Assembly (NCBI GenBank): GCA_052118425.1
Contig: JBQKHF010000031.1
Length of the DNA: 33,897 nucleotides
Reading direction: 5' to 3' (one strand)
Origin: Roseburia_C sp900315735
Lineage (GTDB): Bacteria; Bacillota; Clostridia; Lachnospirales; Lachnospiraceae
The notes below the pieces were generated by a model. That model was given only the letters and a program-made list of their open reading frames with translations, did no database searches and was not told the origin of the DNA. Made by a program: the position numbers and the translations under genes. Positions within the stretch are counted from its first letter, which is position 1; the number at the start of each line of letters is the position of its first letter. Below are positions 1-8,519 of the stretch, piece after piece.

Positions 1-109
1 CACCGAAAGGTGTGTTACTTGTTAAGTTGATTGAACCGCCGTGTACCGAACGGTACGCACGGTGGTGTGAGAGGTCGGGAAATTTAGTTAAATTCCCCTC
101 CTACTCGAT
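1..109 (+). mobile_element. Group IIC intron, 3' end (end of domain IV, domains V and VI)
   Basis: Positions 33-67 fold as a group II domain V: lower stem ACCGCCGTG with CACGGTGGT, a two-base CG bulge at 57-58, an upper GTACC/GGTAC stem and a GAAC loop. The catalytic triad is CGC at 37-39, the form used by class C introns. Domain VI follows, with a candidate branch-point A at 103, and the intron ends in the AY dinucleotide at 108-109 (CTACTCGAT). The order and sequence closely match the 3' end of the Oceanobacillus iheyensis group IIC intron as I remember it. The GAAA hairpin at 1-12 is probably the base of domain IV. The maturase gene and 5' part lie outside the window. The exact 3' splice site is inferred from that family. 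Confidence 0.93.
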
Positions 110-130
110 TGCCTTTTTCAGCGTATTATA

Positions 131-159
131 TTGATTTTTTCCCAAAAGTGGGGTAATAT
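131..159 (+). promoter_or_regulatory. Probable sigma-A promoter of the mraZ operon
   Basis: TTGATT (131-136) and TAATAT (154-159) are separated by 17 bases, which puts the start of transcription near 166-168. It lies about 100 bases upstream of mraZ and immediately upstream of the MraZ-type repeats, so a bound repressor would sit over the early transcribed region. Confidence 0.7.
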
Positions 160-166
160 ATATTCA

Positions 167-206
167 TAAGTGGAGGAAAGTGGTTGAAAATGGCACAAAG
201 TGGTGG
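167..206 (+). promoter_or_regulatory. Four 10-bp direct repeats, probable MraZ operator
   Basis: Four head-to-tail 10-base units (167-176, 177-186, 187-196, 197-206) share the core AA(G/A)TGG, with TGG at 171, 181, 191 and 201. MraZ is known to bind tandem repeats of this 10-bp period (TGGGN with 5-bp spacers in Escherichia coli, AAAGTG-type units in mycoplasmas) and to repress its own operon. The match in period, core and position makes autoregulation by the adjacent mraZ the obvious reading. Confidence 0.85.
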
Positions 207-257
207 ATAAGTTGATAACTTTGTGGATAAATAACAACCGGACTGAGGTGTTTGACA

Positions 258-689
258 ATGTTCATGGGAGAGTACAGTCACAACATAGACGCCAAGGGCA
301 GAATGATTGTTCCTTCCAAATTCAGAGAGCAGCTCGGTGATGAGTTTGTAGTAACGAAGGGTTTGGACGGGTGTCTTTTTGTGTACCCAAATGAAGAATG
401 GCAGAGCATCGAAGAAAAATTCCGCAACGTACCACTTACCTCAAAAGATGCAAGAAAATTCTCCCGTTTCTTTTTTGCAGGAGCGACAACCTGTGAAGTG
501 GACAAGCAGGGAAGAATCCTTCTTCCGGCAGTATTAAGAGAATTTGCCGGATTAGAGAAAGAAGTCGTATCAGTCGGAGTCTTAAAGCGAATTGAAATTT
601 GGGACAAGAACAGATGGCAGGATACCAATACTTATGATGACATGGATGAAGTCGCAGAACACATGGCAGAACTTGGCTTGAGTATCTAA
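258..689 (+). CDS. mraZ: MraZ, transcriptional regulator of the dcw cluster
   Basis: A 143-residue MraZ protein, the usual length. It has two AbrB-like SpoVT/MraZ domains in tandem, each with the signature seen here as DAKGR near residue 12 and DKQGR near residue 83. MraZ is a cytoplasmic ring-shaped DNA-binding protein that represses the division and cell-wall operon it heads. The start is set at ATG 258, giving MFMGEYSH as in other family members; GAGGTG at 245-250 is spaced 7 bases from it. An in-frame TTG at 252 is too close to that site. Ten bases separate it from rsmH, so the two are surely cotranscribed. Its likely operator is the four-repeat array just upstream. Confidence 0.97.
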   Translation: MFMGEYSHNIDAKGRMIVPSKFREQLGDEFVVTKGLDGCLFVYPNEEWQSIEEKFRNVPLTSKDARKFSRFFFAGATTCEVDKQGRILLPAVLREFAGLEKEVVSVGVLKRIEIWDKNRWQDTNTYDDMDEVAEHMAELGLSI

Positions 690-699
690 AGGAGTGAAC

Positions 700-1647
700 A
701 TGGAATTTAAACACACATCGGTTCTCTTACATGAGACCATAGACAATCTGAATATTCGCCCGGACGGAATCTATGTAGACGGAACGCTCGGTGGAGCGGG
801 ACATTCTTCCGAAATTGTAAAAAGGCTGAATGAGAACGGAAGACTGATAGGAATTGACCAGGATGAAGATGCAATTGCAGCAGCCAGTGAGCGGTTAAAG
901 GATTATTCCGATAAAGTAACCATTATCCGCAGCAATTACTGCAATATGAAAGAAGAATTGAATCGAATAGGTGTGACGAAGGTAAACGGAATCCTTCTTG
1001 ATTTAGGAGTATCTTCCTTTCAGCTAGATACACCGGAACGTGGATTTACCTACCGGGAAGAAGATGCACCACTGGACATGAGAATGGACCAGCGTCAGAC
1101 CTTAACAGCAAAAGATATTGTAAATGATTACAGCGAATCAGAACTGTATCGTATCATAAGAGACTATGGGGAAGACCGGTTCGCAAAGAATATTGCAAAG
1201 CATATCGTTGCAGCCAGGGCAAAGAAACCAATTGAGACAACCGGAGAGCTGACCGCAATTATCCGGGAATCTATACCGATGAAAGTACAGAGTACCGGTG
1301 GACATCCGGCAAAGAGAACATTTCAGGCAATCCGTATTGAACTGAACCGTGAACTGGAAGTCTTATCGGATACCTTAGATGAGATGATAGATCTTTTAGA
1401 GGAAGATGGAAGAATCTGTATCATTACCTTTCATTCCTTAGAGGACAGAATTGTAAAAAACATCTTCCGTAAAAATGAAAATCCATGTACCTGCCCGAAA
1501 GAATTTCCGGTGTGTGTATGTGGTAAGAAACCAAAAGGAAAAGTAATTACAAGAAAACCGATTCTTCCAACAGAATTTGAAATGGAAGAGAACCCGAGAG
1601 CAAAAAGCGCAAAATTAAGAGTATTTGAACGACATATTAATGACTAG
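700..1647 (+). CDS. rsmH: 16S rRNA (cytosine-1402-N4)-methyltransferase RsmH
   Basis: A 315-residue RsmH/MraW. It uses S-adenosylmethionine to methylate N4 of C1402 in the 16S rRNA decoding centre. The SAM-binding loop is visible at residues 27-36 (VDGTLGGAGH), followed by DQDEDAI and LLDLGVSSFQLD motifs typical of the family, and ITFHSLEDR toward the C-terminus. A Cys-rich segment (CTCPKEFPVCVCG) near the end is common in Firmicute members. The start at ATG 700 follows AAAGGAG (688-693) by 6 bases; the in-frame GTG at 694 is adjacent to the ribosome site and unlikely. It is the standard second gene of the dcw cluster. Confidence 0.97.
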   Translation: MEFKHTSVLLHETIDNLNIRPDGIYVDGTLGGAGHSSEIVKRLNENGRLIGIDQDEDAIAAASERLKDYSDKVTIIRSNYCNMKEELNRIGVTKVNGILLDLGVSSFQLDTPERGFTYREEDAPLDMRMDQRQTLTAKDIVNDYSESELYRIIRDYGEDRFAKNIAKHIVAARAKKPIETTGELTAIIRESIPMKVQSTGGHPAKRTFQAIRIELNRELEVLSDTLDEMIDLLEEDGRICIITFHSLEDRIVKNIFRKNENPCTCPKEFPVCVCGKKPKGKVITRKPILPTEFEMEENPRAKSAKLRVFERHIND

Positions 1648-1657
1648 AGAGGGGAAC

Positions 1658-2152
1658 ATGAAAATGGAGAAGAGAAGAAGAAATTATGGCACACAGACTT
1701 ACATAGATGGCAACACTGTCCGTAAATTAGAAGCAGCACCGGATTACCGCAGAGAACAGGAAGAAAAGCAGCGGGAGGAAATCAGACGGCGCAACAGACG
1801 TGTGGCACAGAAGAATCAGGAGAAAGCAGCACATATGGATTTAGGCTATGTGGCATTTTTGTCCGTATCACTGCTTGTCATGTGCGTAGCGGCAGTAATG
1901 TATATCCGTCTGCAGTCCGGAATTACAACGCATTTAAAGACAATTTCTGCATTGGAAAGCCAGGTGGCAGAATTAAAGGCAGATAATGATGCAGCAGAAA
2001 AGAGAATCGAGACAGCAGTTGACCTTGCAACAATCAAGGATGTAGCAATGAACCAGCTTGGCATGGGCTATGCCGGACCGGATCAGATTATACATTATAC
2101 AGTTGATAAAGAAGATTATATGAATCAGTTTGAAGATATTCCGAATAAGTAG
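1658..2152 (+). CDS. ftsL: FtsL-like divisome protein
   Basis: A 164-residue single-pass membrane protein with the FtsL architecture: a long, very basic cytoplasmic N-terminus (residues 1-60), one transmembrane helix (about 62-84), then a short coiled coil (about 87-122) and an extracytoplasmic tail. FtsL pairs with DivIC and DivIB to scaffold and activate FtsW and the division transpeptidase. Sequence identity in this family is low, so the call rests on topology and on position between rsmH and the PBP gene. The start is ATG 1658 after AGAGAGGGG; possible upstream starts at 1625 and 1640 overlap rsmH and lack a ribosome site. Confidence 0.88.
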   Translation: MKMEKRRRNYGTQTYIDGNTVRKLEAAPDYRREQEEKQREEIRRRNRRVAQKNQEKAAHMDLGYVAFLSVSLLVMCVAAVMYIRLQSGITTHLKTISALESQVAELKADNDAAEKRIETAVDLATIKDVAMNQLGMGYAGPDQIIHYTVDKEDYMNQFEDIPNK

Positions 2153-2172
2153 GAAGCAAACGTGGTGGTAAA

Positions 2173-4209
2173 ATGGCAGGAAAGAGACGCGGCGGAAAGA
2201 AAACAGCAAAATTTAATAAAAAAATGCAAAAGAAACTGGTAGTGCTGTTTGTTATAATAGCACTACTTTTGTTGGGTTTAATTATACGACTGATGTATAT
2301 TGAACACACCAGCGGCAAGAAATATGAAAAGAAAGTATTATCCCAGCAGAAATATGACAGTACGGTAATCCCTTATCAGCGCGGAAATATTACAGACTGC
2401 AAGGGAACGATACTGGCAACCAGCGTGGATGTATACAATGTAATCTTAGACTGCAAAGTATTAAACAGTGATTCGGCAGACATTGAGCCGACCATCAATG
2501 CACTGGTAACCTGTTTCCCACAGCTGAATGAAACCGATTTACGTAATCTGATTACGGATAAGCCAAAGAGCCAGTACAATGTTCTGGCAAAGAAATTAAG
2601 CTATGAAGAGATTCGGGCGTTTGAAGATATGCAGGCGGCAGAAAAGGAAGCTTCCGATAAGAAGAGCGGCGATGCAGAGAAAAAAGGAAAAATTAATGGA
2701 GTCTGGTTTGAAAAAGAATACCAGAGAGAATATCCATATGGTTCTCTAGCCAGTGCGGTAGTAGGATTTACTACCAGCGGTAATCTGGGAATGAATGGAG
2801 TGGAAAATTCCTATAACAGTGTTCTGAATGGAACCAACGGAAGAGAATATGGTTATCTGAATTCCGACAGTAATTTTGAGAAGACAGTAATCGATGCCCA
2901 GAATGGTAATGATGTTACACTGACCATTGATGCAAATATCCAGAAAATCGTAGAAGATAAGATTGCTGCATTTGAAGAAGAATACAGGGATGCAGCAAGA
3001 GAAGGTGCTGGAAGTAAACATGTGGGAGTTATTGTAATGAACCCCCAGAATGCTGAAGTGCTTGCCATGGCAAATTATCCAAATTATGACAGTAGTAATC
3101 CAAGGGATTTGTCTGCCTATTATACCCAGGAAGAAATTGATGCTATGGATGACGATGCAGAACTGGATGCTTTAAACCAGTTATGGTCTAATTTCTGCAT
3201 TACTTATACTTATGAACCGGGCTCTACCGTAAAACCTTTTACCGTAGCCTGTGGTCTGGATACCGGAACTTTAGACCCGAACCGTACTTTTATCTGTGAT
3301 GGATACGAGACGATTTCCGGTCATGACATTCACTGTGTAAATACCAACGGACATGGACTTGAAACAGTAGAAGATGCCTTAAAGAATTCCTGTAATGATG
3401 CCCTGATGCAGATGTCTTATGATATCGGACCTGAGAATTTCTCTAAGTATCAGCAGATTTTCGGCTTTGGTACCAAGACAAACATTGATTTACCGGGAGA
3501 GGCAAGAACCGATTCCTTAATTTATACCGAAGACCAGCTAAGCACCATTAACCTGGCTACCAATTCCTTTGGACAGAACTTTAATGTTACCATGATACAG
3601 GTGGCAAGTGCTTTTTGTTCCATTATTAATGGTGGTAACTATTATCAGCCACATGTGGTAAAGAAAATAACAGATGAAAATGGGAATGTCATACAGGAAG
3701 ACAATGGAACATTGTTAAAGAAAACAGTGTCTTCATCTACCAGTGAATTATTAAAACAGTATCTTTATGCAACGGTTTCCGATGGTACCGGAAAATATGC
3801 AAAAGTGCCGGGATACTCCATGGGTGGAAAGACCGGAACAGCACAGAAGCTTCCTCGAGGACAGGGAAATTATCTGGTTTCCTTTATCGGTTTTGCACCA
3901 GTAGACAATCCGCAGCTTTTGGTATATGTAGTAGTAGACGAACCAAACGCAGAAGAAGAGTTTCACAGTACCTTTGCACAGGAAATTGCAAAGGGAATTT
4001 TTGAAGAGACACTGCCTTATCTTAATATTTATCCGGATGAGGACATTGTTGTAACAGAAGAGACAGACCCGGCAGAAGCACCGGCAGACGGAACAACAGA
4101 TGTTCCGGATTCTGCACCGGAGGATTCTACCGTAGACCAGACACCGGACATTGCAGAGGAAGCAGTGCCGCAGGAGGATGGTTTACAGCCGCAGGATGTA
4201 GCACAATAG
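2173..4209 (+). CDS. Class B penicillin-binding protein (PBP2B/SpoVD-like transpeptidase) 1
   Basis: A 678-residue peptidoglycan transpeptidase anchored by one N-terminal helix (about 21-43) after a basic cytoplasmic tail. The PBP dimerisation domain carries an RGNI..GT motif near residue 75. The catalytic domain has all three motifs intact: STVK (Ser351, Lys354), SCN (Ser406-Asn408) and KTG (Lys553-Gly555). It should cross-link septal or spore peptidoglycan with FtsW. There are no PASTA domains; instead the last 60 or so residues form an acidic, Pro/Ala-rich tail. Being first of two tandem PBP genes after ftsL, it is the better candidate for the vegetative division enzyme (FtsI/PbpB), but SpoVD cannot be excluded. 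Confidence 0.93.
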   Translation: MAGKRRGGKKTAKFNKKMQKKLVVLFVIIALLLLGLIIRLMYIEHTSGKKYEKKVLSQQKYDSTVIPYQRGNITDCKGTILATSVDVYNVILDCKVLNSDSADIEPTINALVTCFPQLNETDLRNLITDKPKSQYNVLAKKLSYEEIRAFEDMQAAEKEASDKKSGDAEKKGKINGVWFEKEYQREYPYGSLASAVVGFTTSGNLGMNGVENSYNSVLNGTNGREYGYLNSDSNFEKTVIDAQNGNDVTLTIDANIQKIVEDKIAAFEEEYRDAAREGAGSKHVGVIVMNPQNAEVLAMANYPNYDSSNPRDLSAYYTQEEIDAMDDDAELDALNQLWSNFCITYTYEPGSTVKPFTVACGLDTGTLDPNRTFICDGYETISGHDIHCVNTNGHGLETVEDALKNSCNDALMQMSYDIGPENFSKYQQIFGFGTKTNIDLPGEARTDSLIYTEDQLSTINLATNSFGQNFNVTMIQVASAFCSIINGGNYYQPHVVKKITDENGNVIQEDNGTLLKKTVSSSTSELLKQYLYATVSDGTGKYAKVPGYSMGGKTGTAQKLPRGQGNYLVSFIGFAPVDNPQLLVYVVVDEPNAEEEFHSTFAQEIAKGIFEETLPYLNIYPDEDIVVTEETDPAEAPADGTTDVPDSAPEDSTVDQTPDIAEEAVPQEDGLQPQDVAQ

Positions 4210-4217
4210 AGAAAACA

Positions 4218-4277
4218 ACATAACCTTGTAAAAGTTGTAATAGATTATAATAACTGCTTTTATGAGGTTATGTTTTT
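4218..4277 (+). other. Intergenic inverted repeat with U-tract between the two PBP genes
   Basis: ACATAACCT (4218-4226) is complementary to AGGTTATGT (4264-4272), which is followed by five T. The 37-base loop is long for an intrinsic terminator and the second arm overlaps the probable ribosome site (GAGG, 4264-4267) of the next gene. This could be a weak attenuator or a structure that hides the ribosome site. TATAAT at 4246-4251 sits in the loop but has no well-placed -35. Confidence 0.35.
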
Positions 4278-6083
4278 ATGTTTCAGCAAAAAATGCAGGA
4301 GGAAGAAGAAAACAGATTTTGCATCTACCGGAATAAAACCTTTAACCGGAGAAAAATCATGATTATTTTTGTGGCAGTATTACTGCTGATGGTATTTCTG
4401 ATGGGACGGCTGGTGTATCTTATGATATTCTGTTCGGAATATTATGGAGTCCGGGCAGAGAATCTCCATGAAAGAGAGCGGGATATTAAGGCAGCGCGAG
4501 GAAATATTTATGACAGAAATGGTGTGGTTTTAGCAGAAAATAAGACGGTCTGTACAATTTCTGTAATTCACAGCCAGATAGAAGACCCGGAAAAAGTAAT
4601 TGCAGTTTTAACGAAAGAGCTTGGCATGTCAGAAGAGACGGTGCGGAAGCGGGTAGAGAAGGTCAGTTCCATTGAACGGATTAAGACCAATGTGGAGAAA
4701 GAAAACGGAGATGCAATTCGAGCCTATGAACTGGCGGGCGTGAAGATAGATGAAGATTATAAACGGTATTATCCCTATAATGAACTGGCATCCAAAGTAA
4801 TCGGATTTACCGGCGGGGACAATCAGGGAATTATCGGAATAGAAGTAAAATATGATGAATATCTGAAGGGCATCAATGGAAAGATACTTACATTGACAGA
4901 TGCCAGAGGCGTAGAGATAAAAAATGCCGGAGAGCGGCGGAGTGAACCGGTAGAGGGCGATGATCTTTATTTAAGTCTTGATTATAATATCCAGATGTAT
5001 GCAGCGCAGGCGGCGGCAAAGGTGCGGGAGGAAAAACAGGCAGACAGTGTCAGCATTCTTGTGATGAATCCGCAGAATGGTGAAATCTTTGCCATGGTAA
5101 ATGACCCAGAATTTAACTTAAATGATCCATTTACTTTAAATACAGAGACTGCAGCCGGATTAAATGAGGAGGAAAAGCAGGATGCCTTAAATAAAATGTG
5201 GAGAAACCAGTGTATCAATGATACTTATGAACCGGGTTCTACTTTTAAGATAATAACGGCGTCCGCAGCTTTAGAAGAAGGCAAAGTAAGTCTTTCCGAC
5301 CAGTTTAACTGTCCGGGGTATAAGATTGTGGAGGACAGGAGAATCCGCTGCCATAAAGTAGGCGGACATGGGGCAGAAGATTTTACCCATGGTATTATGA
5401 ATTCCTGCAACCCGGTATTCATTGAAATCGGACTTCGCATCGGTTCTGACCGTTTCTGTGATTATTTTGAACAGTTTGGTCTTTTATCCAAGACAAATAT
5501 CGATTTGCCGGGGGAAGCATCCACCATTATGCATAAAAGAGAAAATATCGGACAGGTGGAGCTTGCAACCATGTCCTTTGGCCAGTCCTTTCAGATTACA
5601 CCGATTCAGCTTGCAACCACCGTTTCTTCTATTATAAATGGAGGAACCCGTGTGACACCGCATTTTGGCGTGGAGACAAAAGATGCAGAAGGAAAAGTGA
5701 CGCATACTTTTGTTTATGAACAAAAGGAACATATCGTAAGCGAAGAGACGTCCTCTACCATGCGTTATTTACTGGAAAAGGTGGTATCTGAGGGCAGTGG
5801 AAAGAATGCAGCCATTGAAGGTTTTTCCATAGGGGGAAAGACTGCAACGTCCCAGACGCTGCCACGAAGTGAAAAAAGATATATTTCTTCTTTTTTAGGT
5901 TTTGCTCCTGCAGATAATCCCCAGGTACTTGCCTTGATTATTATCAATAATCCCCAGGGAATTTATTATGGCGGAACCATAGCAGCACCGGTCTGCCGGG
6001 ATTTATTTTCCAATATTCTGCCATATCTTGGCATTGAGCAGGCACCGGTTACAGAAGATACGGAAAATCAGGAAAATCCGTGA
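4278..6083 (+). CDS. Class B penicillin-binding protein 2 with KTA in place of KTG
   Basis: A 601-residue class B PBP: one membrane helix (about 25-48), a dimerisation domain with ARGNIYDRNG, and a transpeptidase domain with STFK (Ser321, Lys324) and SCN (Ser376-Asn378). The third motif, normally KTG, reads Lys521-Thr522-Ala523 (codons AAG ACT GCA, 5838-5846), in the context GGKTATSQ. Everything around it is normal, so the gene is intact and the enzyme may still be active with altered substrate or beta-lactam handling. It has no PASTA domain. In clusters with two PBPs, one is usually vegetative and one sporulation-specific (SpoVD); which this is cannot be told here. The start at 4278 has only GAGG 10 bases upstream and is less certain than the others. 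Confidence 0.9.
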   Translation: MFQQKMQEEEENRFCIYRNKTFNRRKIMIIFVAVLLLMVFLMGRLVYLMIFCSEYYGVRAENLHERERDIKAARGNIYDRNGVVLAENKTVCTISVIHSQIEDPEKVIAVLTKELGMSEETVRKRVEKVSSIERIKTNVEKENGDAIRAYELAGVKIDEDYKRYYPYNELASKVIGFTGGDNQGIIGIEVKYDEYLKGINGKILTLTDARGVEIKNAGERRSEPVEGDDLYLSLDYNIQMYAAQAAAKVREEKQADSVSILVMNPQNGEIFAMVNDPEFNLNDPFTLNTETAAGLNEEEKQDALNKMWRNQCINDTYEPGSTFKIITASAALEEGKVSLSDQFNCPGYKIVEDRRIRCHKVGGHGAEDFTHGIMNSCNPVFIEIGLRIGSDRFCDYFEQFGLLSKTNIDLPGEASTIMHKRENIGQVELATMSFGQSFQITPIQLATTVSSIINGGTRVTPHFGVETKDAEGKVTHTFVYEQKEHIVSEETSSTMRYLLEKVVSEGSGKNAAIEGFSIGGKTATSQTLPRSEKRYISSFLGFAPADNPQVLALIIINNPQGIYYGGTIAAPVCRDLFSNILPYLGIEQAPVTEDTENQENP

Positions 6084-6100
6084 AACTTTGGCAAGATATC

Positions 6101-6129
6101 TTGCAGGAAAGCTCTAAATAACGTATACT
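6101..6129 (+). promoter_or_regulatory. Probable sigma-A promoter before mraY
   Basis: TTGCAG (6101-6106) and TATACT (6124-6129) are separated by 17 bases, in the 95-base gap before mraY. The preceding self-complementary GCAAGATATCTTGC (6092-6105) overlaps the -35. This would let mraY-murD-ftsW-divIB be expressed separately from the PBP genes. Confidence 0.65.
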
Positions 6130-6178
6130 AGATAAGTTGAAATGACATACAAAAAGAAAATAAAAAAGAGGTGCAGTT

Positions 6179-7132
6179 ATGACGTATCATGTTATCCTTC
6201 CGGTTATTATTGCTTTTGCAGTGAGTGCATTATTAGGACCGGTCGTAATTCCTTTTTTAAGAAGATTGAAAGTTGGTCAGACGGAGCGAAAAGAGCTTGA
6301 ATCCCATCAGAAGAAAATGGGAACCCCTACCATGGGCGGGCTGATGATTATCGCAAGTATTATTGTAACCAGTCTGATTTATGTAAAAGATTATCCGAAG
6401 ATTATTCCGATTCTCTTTATGGTAGTGGGATTTGGCGTAATTGGATTTTTAGATGATTATTTGAAAGTTGTATTGAGACGTTCAGATGGACTGCTTGCAT
6501 GGCAGAAGATGTTATGCCAGCTTGTAGTAACCACTGTTTTTGCAGTTTATATGGTGAAGTTTTCAGATGTTTCCCTTACCATGCTGCTTCCGTTCTCCGG
6601 TGGAAAATACTGGGATATCGGCTGGCTTGCAATTCCGGTCATGTATTTTGCGGTAATCGGAACCGTAAACGGAGTCAACTTTACCGATGGATTAGACGGT
6701 CTTGCTACCAGTGTAACAGTTATTGTAGCAACCTTCTTTACGGTAGTTGCAGTGGGAACCAACAGTGGAATCGAACCGATTACCTGTGCCGTAGTAGGTG
6801 CATTGATGGGCTTCCTTCTGTTTAATGTATATCCGGCAAGTGTATTTATGGGAGATACCGGTTCTCTTGCACTGGGTGGATTTGTGGCAGCTACAGCATA
6901 TATGCTTCAGATGCCAATCTTCCTTCTGATTGTGGGACTGATTTATCTGGTAGAAGTATTATCTGTTATCATACAGGTCACATATTTTAAAAAGACCGGA
7001 GGAAAACGATTCTTCCGTATGGCTCCGATTCACCACCACTTTGAATTAGGTGGCTGGTCAGAGACCAGGGTAGTGGCAGTATTTTCAATTGTAACAGCAA
7101 TCTTATGTCTGGTTGCATTGATTGGATTATAA
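6179..7132 (+). CDS. mraY: Phospho-N-acetylmuramoyl-pentapeptide transferase MraY
   Basis: A 317-residue polytopic membrane enzyme that transfers phospho-MurNAc-pentapeptide from UDP to undecaprenyl phosphate, forming lipid I. The family's catalytic motifs are present: the aspartate pair in FLDDYLK (Asp92-Asp93), NFTDGLDGLA near residues 167-176, and PIHHHFELGGW near 286-296. Length and roughly ten hydrophobic segments match the family. ATG 6179 follows GAGGTG (6168-6173). It ends 19 bases before murD. Confidence 0.97.
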   Translation: MTYHVILPVIIAFAVSALLGPVVIPFLRRLKVGQTERKELESHQKKMGTPTMGGLMIIASIIVTSLIYVKDYPKIIPILFMVVGFGVIGFLDDYLKVVLRRSDGLLAWQKMLCQLVVTTVFAVYMVKFSDVSLTMLLPFSGGKYWDIGWLAIPVMYFAVIGTVNGVNFTDGLDGLATSVTVIVATFFTVVAVGTNSGIEPITCAVVGALMGFLLFNVYPASVFMGDTGSLALGGFVAATAYMLQMPIFLLIVGLIYLVEVLSVIIQVTYFKKTGGKRFFRMAPIHHHFELGGWSETRVVAVFSIVTAILCLVALIGL

Positions 7133-7151
7133 AGAGACAGGAGTGAATAAA

Positions 7152-8513
7152 ATGGAATTTCAGGAGAAAAATGTACTGGTATTTGGCTCTGGAAAAAGTG
7201 GAATCGCCGCAGCAGAGCTTTTGGAAAAGCAGAATGCAAACCTTTTTATCTATGAAGGAAATGAAAAGCAGAGCGTAGCAGAAATCAAAGAAAAATCAAA
7301 GAGCTTTGCTAATGCCAAAATCTATGTGGGCAATCTTCCGGAAGATGTTATGGATAAACTGGATATTGTTGTGTTAAGTCCGGGCGTTCCGACAGATCTG
7401 CCACTGGTAAATACCATGCGTGATAAGAAAATTACGATTATCGGTGAAATTGAACTTGCTTATCAGGTGGCAAAAGGAAAGATTATTGCCATCACAGGAA
7501 CCAATGGCAAGACTACAACCACTACATTGGTGGGCGAAATTTTATCCAATTATTTTGATGATGTAAAAGTCGTAGGAAATATCGGAATTCCATATACATC
7601 TGTAGCAGCAGATACCACAGAAGAAACGGTAACAGCTGCAGAAATCAGTAGCTTCCAGTTAGAGACAATTGTAGATTTTGCACCGGATGTATCAGCTATT
7701 TTAAATATTACACCGGATCATCTGAATCGTCATCATACCATGGAAAATTATATTAAGGCAAAAGAAGACATTACAAAGAATCAGAAAGCAAATGATGTCT
7801 GTGTCTTAAATTATGAGGATGAAGTACTTCGTAAATTTGGTGAATCCTTATCCATGAAAGTACTGTGGTTTGACAGTAAAAAACCGGTACAGAATGGATG
7901 TTATTTAAATGGTGAGAAGATTATTTACGTCTGCGAAGGCAAAGAGGAAGAAGTCATTGATGTCAATGAGTTAAATATTCTTGGAACCCATAATTATGAA
8001 AATGTTATGGCGGCAGTTGCCATGACCATAAGCATCGGGGTACCGATGGATGTCATTGTAAAAACACTGCGTGAGTTTCAGGCGGTAGAGCATAGAATTG
8101 AATATGTTACGGAAAAACGTGGCGTAAAATTCTATAACGATTCCAAGGGAACGAACCCGGATGCAGCAATCAAGGGAATTCAGGCAATGAACCGTCCGAC
8201 ACTTCTCATTGGCGGAGGCTATGATAAGCAGTCCGAATATGATGAATGGATTGAAAGCTTCGATGGAAAAGTAAAGAAATTAGTATTAATCGGAGTAACA
8301 AAAGAGAAGATTGCAGACTGTGCAAAGAGACATGGATTTACGGATTATGTATTTGCAGACAGTCTCGAAGAGGCAGTAAATATCTGCTATGACAATGCCG
8401 TTTCCGGTGATGCTGTATTATTATCACCGGCATGTGCAAGCTGGGATATGTTTAAGAGCTACGAAGAACGAGGAAGAATATTTAAGGATTTGGTGCGCAA
8501 TTTAAAGGAGTAG
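7152..8513 (+). CDS. murD: UDP-N-acetylmuramoylalanine--D-glutamate ligase MurD
   Basis: A 453-residue cytoplasmic Mur ligase that adds D-glutamate to UDP-MurNAc-L-Ala using ATP. It has the N-terminal Rossmann-like UDP-binding domain (VFGSGKSG at 10-17), the ATP-binding P-loop GTNGKTTTT at 116-124, HxxHH-type central residues near NITPDHLNRHHTM, and a C-terminal ligase domain with YNDSKGTNPDA. Start ATG 7152 follows CAGGAG (7138-7143) by 8 bases. The lack of murC, murE, murF and murG nearby means that the other steps are encoded elsewhere. Confidence 0.97.
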   Translation: MEFQEKNVLVFGSGKSGIAAAELLEKQNANLFIYEGNEKQSVAEIKEKSKSFANAKIYVGNLPEDVMDKLDIVVLSPGVPTDLPLVNTMRDKKITIIGEIELAYQVAKGKIIAITGTNGKTTTTTLVGEILSNYFDDVKVVGNIGIPYTSVAADTTEETVTAAEISSFQLETIVDFAPDVSAILNITPDHLNRHHTMENYIKAKEDITKNQKANDVCVLNYEDEVLRKFGESLSMKVLWFDSKKPVQNGCYLNGEKIIYVCEGKEEEVIDVNELNILGTHNYENVMAAVAMTISIGVPMDVIVKTLREFQAVEHRIEYVTEKRGVKFYNDSKGTNPDAAIKGIQAMNRPTLLIGGGYDKQSEYDEWIESFDGKVKKLVLIGVTKEKIADCAKRHGFTDYVFADSLEEAVNICYDNAVSGDAVLLSPACASWDMFKSYEERGRIFKDLVRNLKE

Positions 8514-8519
8514 TGATTT

